A stretch of 64,000 bases of DNA, taken from contig MVGU01001123.1 of NCBI GenBank assembly GCA_002005505.1, forward strand, positions 128,501-192,500, in the 5' to 3' direction. Below the pieces are notes generated by a model. It worked only from the letters and a program-made list of their open reading frames with translations. It was not told the origin of the DNA and did not search any database. Source of the stretch: Botryococcus braunii (taxonomy: Eukaryota > Chlorophyta > Trebouxiophyceae). Positions within the stretch are counted from its first letter, which is position 1. Each line of letters starts with the position of its first letter. Both the position numbers and the translations under genes were made by a program. This document shows, in pieces, positions 60,396 to 64,000 of the stretch.

Positions 60396-61106
60396 TGTAA
60401 AAGGTTATGGGCAGTGGCGTATCCTGTAAGCAAGCAGACAGGTCGTAAGTTCGTGCCTCTCCAGCTACAGTCCTTGACGACTGTCTGACACATGCAACTG
60501 CATGAACACATGCAACTGCATGAACAAGACTGGCATCCTTATGTGCCCAGTATCTTTCCAAACCAGTTCCGTTACATGTTGATCTGTCAATGAGCATCTA
60601 CACACGGATAAGCTCCTGACGGCTGAAAGCAAGTACCTTCCTATACTCAATCAAGACTCCGTCCCTTAGCTGTTTGGGAGACTTGAATGTACACTAAGAT
60701 GGTTCACTTACAAACAAGCAATCAAACATGAACATATTACCAATACACACCCTACGTCACCGCACCTGTAAGCAAGCAGACAGGTCGTAAGTTCGTGCCT
60801 CTCCAGCTACAGTCCTTGACGACTGTCTGCTCTTTAGACACATGCAACTGCATGAACAAGATTGGCATCCTTATGTGCCGAGTATCTTTCCAAACCAGTT
60901 GCTCGACTATGCGGTGATCGCAGCTTTAATAGTCCTTTCACACTAACGCGTAATCTAGATCATATTGTACCTTATGTTCGAAATAGACCTCATCCGAACG
61001 TGTCTCGAGGTACCTTATGTGGATAGTGGACCCGTATCCTAATAATGTACATTTGAAGATCACCTAAAGCACAAGGCATTCTATAATGTATGTTCACAAC
61101 TCAACA
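60396..61106 (-). repeat. Copia E 5' LTR
   Basis: 711 bp. R1 is 60766-60900 (135 bp). R2 is 60424-60568 (145 bp), longer because a short block around CATGCAACTGCATGAACA is duplicated. The predicted intron is 60424-60765. It carries two GTACCTTATG motifs near 60970 and 61010. Confidence 0.9.
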
Positions 61107-61111
61107 CATAT

Positions 61112-61355
61112 ACATAAGAAAATGATGTGGACGTAGTTTTTGGGAAGTTCTTGGTTGCTGTGTCTCTAAATCAATATGATCGTTTTGTGATCAACCATGT
61201 TCAACCCCATGACGCTGACAGAATGAGTGGGGTGCAGGAATAGGCTCTAGGAAATAGATGCTTTTGCATGACTTTCTGTGGATGGTGTAAATCTTGGCAC
61301 CGCGCGTGGTATGGCTCAAACTGAAGGTACGGTTCATGTACAAGTGTTGGACACT
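61112..61355 (+). repeat. Inverted-arm element L, left arm, piece 3
   Basis: The inner 244 bp of the left arm. With pieces 1 and 2 it totals 355 bp and pairs with 61802-62157 in reverse complement with few mismatches. Confidence 0.85.
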
Positions 61356-61801
<446 letters not shown>

Positions 61802-62157
61802 AGTGTCCAACACTTGTACATGAACCATACCTTCAGTTTGAGCCATACCACGTGCGGTGCCAAGATTTTTACCATCCACGGGAATTCATGCAAAAAGCAT
61901 CCTTTTTTTGGAGCCTCTTCCTGCACCCGACTCATTCTGTCAGCGTCATGGGGTTGAATATGGTTGATCACAAAACGATTATATTGATTTAGAGACACAG
62001 AAACCAAGAACTCCCCGAAAACTACGTCCACATCATGTTCTTATGTATATGAGTCGACAGGAATGAAAACATGTGGTGAGTGAAGAAAAGGTTACTCCTA
62101 AACATTGGCCCAGTACACCTGCCAAGAGAAAGACGAATATCATACAAACCAGAGGCC
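61802..62157 (-). repeat. Inverted-arm element L, right arm
   Basis: 356 bp, reverse complement of the three left-arm pieces. It shows what the left arm looked like before H and E inserted. No clear target duplication flanks the outer ends (ATTCG on the left, TCACT on the right). Confidence 0.85.
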
Positions 62158-63968
62158 TCACTGTGACGAAGGAAGTTGTCGCAAAGGCTTCGCAATCCTG
62201 TCGTACCGGTTTGCGAAGTTCGTAAGCGTCGCCAAAATTTCGGATTATTTCCGACGCGAGATTGGCCCAACTTTTTGCGAAGACTTTGCGAAGGGTTTAC
62301 GAAGACCTTCGTATTTCCTTCGTAATCCATCGGAAAAGTTTCGTATTTTTTGGGAACTTGTGACATGAGTGAGTATGCTGCAGACATGCTTCTTATGCAC
62401 CCAGTATGTGATTTTGATGTGTCCCAGAAATCCATCATGCCCTTGTGATGTCTGTTCTCTGAGCACTCGGTGGGGATCAACACATCAATGGTAGTGAATG
62501 CCTATATTGGCACCCTGGAGTACCACACTGTTAACATGCATGTTACTGCACATATTACTGACATAGTAAACATTGCTCCATGCACGTGGCAGAGTTCACT
62601 GGTGAGAATACGACATGTATGGTGTCATGTCAAGAAAGTTCAGCTGAATAGGAAAAAAGTCCAGTACTGCAGTACAAGGTGGGGCACCGTAGCCTTGTGT
62701 GGGATTTGAGGCCAGATTTTAGAGGCAGATATACTGCAGTTACATTTGTGAGATGTTTAGGTACCATGGCAGGTCCTTCACATACCCATACGTGGATACA
62801 CACTGATGTATCTAATAAGCATCAAGTGGCACCTAAACCAGACATATTAAGCTGCTGAGCTAATGCAAACAACTAATTATTGTACAGATTGACTCCATAA
62901 GTACACTCTTGAATTTCGGCTGCACACTAGTGTATTGCCATATCCAATTGTCTGCCATATGCAGGCCCCAGGAACAGCAGCCTGTCGGCCTAGCTAGGCC
63001 TGGACAGCAATGCACTTCAAAGACAAGCACTTCCAACTTCATTTGTACAGATGGATGCACTGCACTGCCATGCACAGCTCAAACTTCCCGGTGGAACGCT
63101 CCCCCGCCCCCCTCTTGTTCAGAAAATGGAAGTGCCTGCCTCCCTCTCTGTCCTACCCTCCTCACCCCAAGGCCAAATGCTAAATAAACAAGCGCAGGTT
63201 ACAGCGCTTTTAGCTGAAAACAGTGGAGCCTTCCCCGCGCATTGATGTCCAGCTCGTGTTGGCGCCTTGAGCTGAAGATGTACCTTATAGAAAACATTAG
63301 GTCTGCAGTACATCGGAAAAAAGTAACGTGCACACCCTGAACTTCAAGCTGCACCGTTGCCAGCCCTTACTAGGTTTCAACATTTCAATGAATGTGGCAG
63401 GCTGCAATGTCCAAGTGTCTGTGGTCCCCTGGCCACAGAAAGGTCACATCATGTCAAGGAACATTCCCCTAAACTCTGTCACTGTAATGGCAATTGCATT
63501 GATGGTTCTTATACCTTGTGCTAGCTTGCGCTGACAGTATGCACGTGTGTGTGCAATAAATACTTCTCATTATTCGTACGCTCAAACTTCGAAAAAGGGG
63601 TCCTGCTATGTGCCAGACATGTTAGAGGAGGGCATGATCCATACACGCTTTCCCAATGGACCTGCCATTACATGCTTGTCAAGCATGTAAGAAAACAAGA
63701 CAGGGTAATATTCAATCGTAAACTTCCCCACCTCTTCTGCTGCCCACATACTGCCAATGGCCTCCGACTGTAAATGGTCACTATGCATGTGACAGATGGC
63801 CACCTCAACGGCTGACATGTGGGAGCCCTCACTTCGATAAAGAATTGAATCAATGCAACAGAAAAACCATGCCTGCCATCTTCTACATACTGAACCAGCA
63901 CATTACATGATACTCTGGACTTTGGTGGCTTGTAATCCTATGGGTGGACAACATCTTTCCCCTTTGGA
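62158..63968. other. Unassigned right flank
   Basis: I find no gene or known repeat. 62170-62360 is dense in TTCG/CGAA words (TTTGCGAA, TTCGTA) in both orientations, resembling subterminal repeats of small DNA transposons. The remaining open frames are short and without motifs. Confidence 0.4.

Positions 63969-63969
<1 letters not shown>

Positions 63970-64000
<31 letters not shown>
63970..64000. repeat. (CA)n microsatellite at window end
   Basis: About 31 bp of pure CA reaching the end of the window. Confidence 0.95.

Larger units (their letters stand above)
40282..61106 (-). mobile_element. Copia element E, with nested F and J
   Basis: Minus-strand copia with LTRs at 40282-40982 (3') and 60396-61106 (5') and TSD CATAT. 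Its own length is about 7 kb once F and J are removed. It is related to D in all proteins and in LTR design. Gag, protease and integrase are one open frame. RT carries a nonsense codon, and an in-frame deletion of about 35 codons lies at the RT/RNase H border. J interrupts the linker and F interrupts RT. Confidence 0.94.

Overview
This window is eukaryotic repeat DNA. I found no tRNA, rRNA, CRISPR array, bacterial signal or convincing single-copy host gene. It holds Ty1/copia and Ty3/gypsy LTR retrotransposons, two of the gypsy elements with clear chromodomains, in a dense nested stack. Abundant copia plus chromovirus-type gypsy, GT-AG intron signals and roughly balanced base composition would suit a plant or streptophyte/green alga with a large genome, but I cannot fix the species from sequence alone.

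Layout. The outermost unit, L (1481-62157), is a pair of 355/356-bp inverted arms around a (GT)n-bearing loop. Its left arm was hit twice: by solo copia LTR H (TSD GTAAC) and by minus-strand copia E (TSD CATAT). H was hit by K, an LTR-like unit (TSD GCATG). K was hit by copia A (3102-39978, TSD GTACT). A then received gypsy B (6480-15140, TSD CAAAT), copia C (16916-22795, TSD TTATC), minus-strand copia D (22978-30005, TSD TGTAT) and gypsy G (31591-37969, TSD GAAGA). B contains element b2 (8193-9916, TSD AATGG), whose two LTR-like ends are in inverted orientation. E (40282-61106) contains minus-strand copia F (41667-48803, TSD CAACC) and gypsy J (49976-56686, TSD ATTAT). Every LTR-type insertion has a 5-bp target duplication, and host reading frames resume cleanly across most junctions. 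The deepest nesting is six levels (L>H>K>A>B>b2). The flanks 1-1480 and 62158-64000 hold nothing I can name.

State of the elements. F looks young and potentially active: its LTRs read as identical and it has one uninterrupted 1,799-aa gag-pol frame. C has near-identical LTRs but no gag. D and E are nearly intact with one or two breaks. A, B, G and J carry frameshifts, stops or interruptions.

Most notable observations. (1) All seven copia-type LTRs examined share one internal design: a 130-250-bp repeat R1 ending CAG, followed at once by GT, a spacer, then a second copy R2 ending CAG|G. This is an intron whose removal deletes exactly one repeat. In K, R1 contains two additional GT-AG introns and R2 is the exact intronless version (250 bp in both). 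This implies that R2 is rewritten from spliced RNA during reverse transcription, a way for an LTR to keep an intron through the RNA cycle. (2) Copia elements A and F carry a leader ORF upstream of gag that encodes a near-perfect histone H3 tail (RTKQTARK) followed by a conserved PPSY motif. Seven of the eight H3-like codons differ between A and F, all synonymously. In F this ORF overlaps the gag start as ATGA. (3) The copia primer-binding site matches the anticodon loop of initiator tRNA-Met, and the end of U5 in most families repeats the complementary tRNA sequence, forming a hairpin across the LTR/PBS junction.
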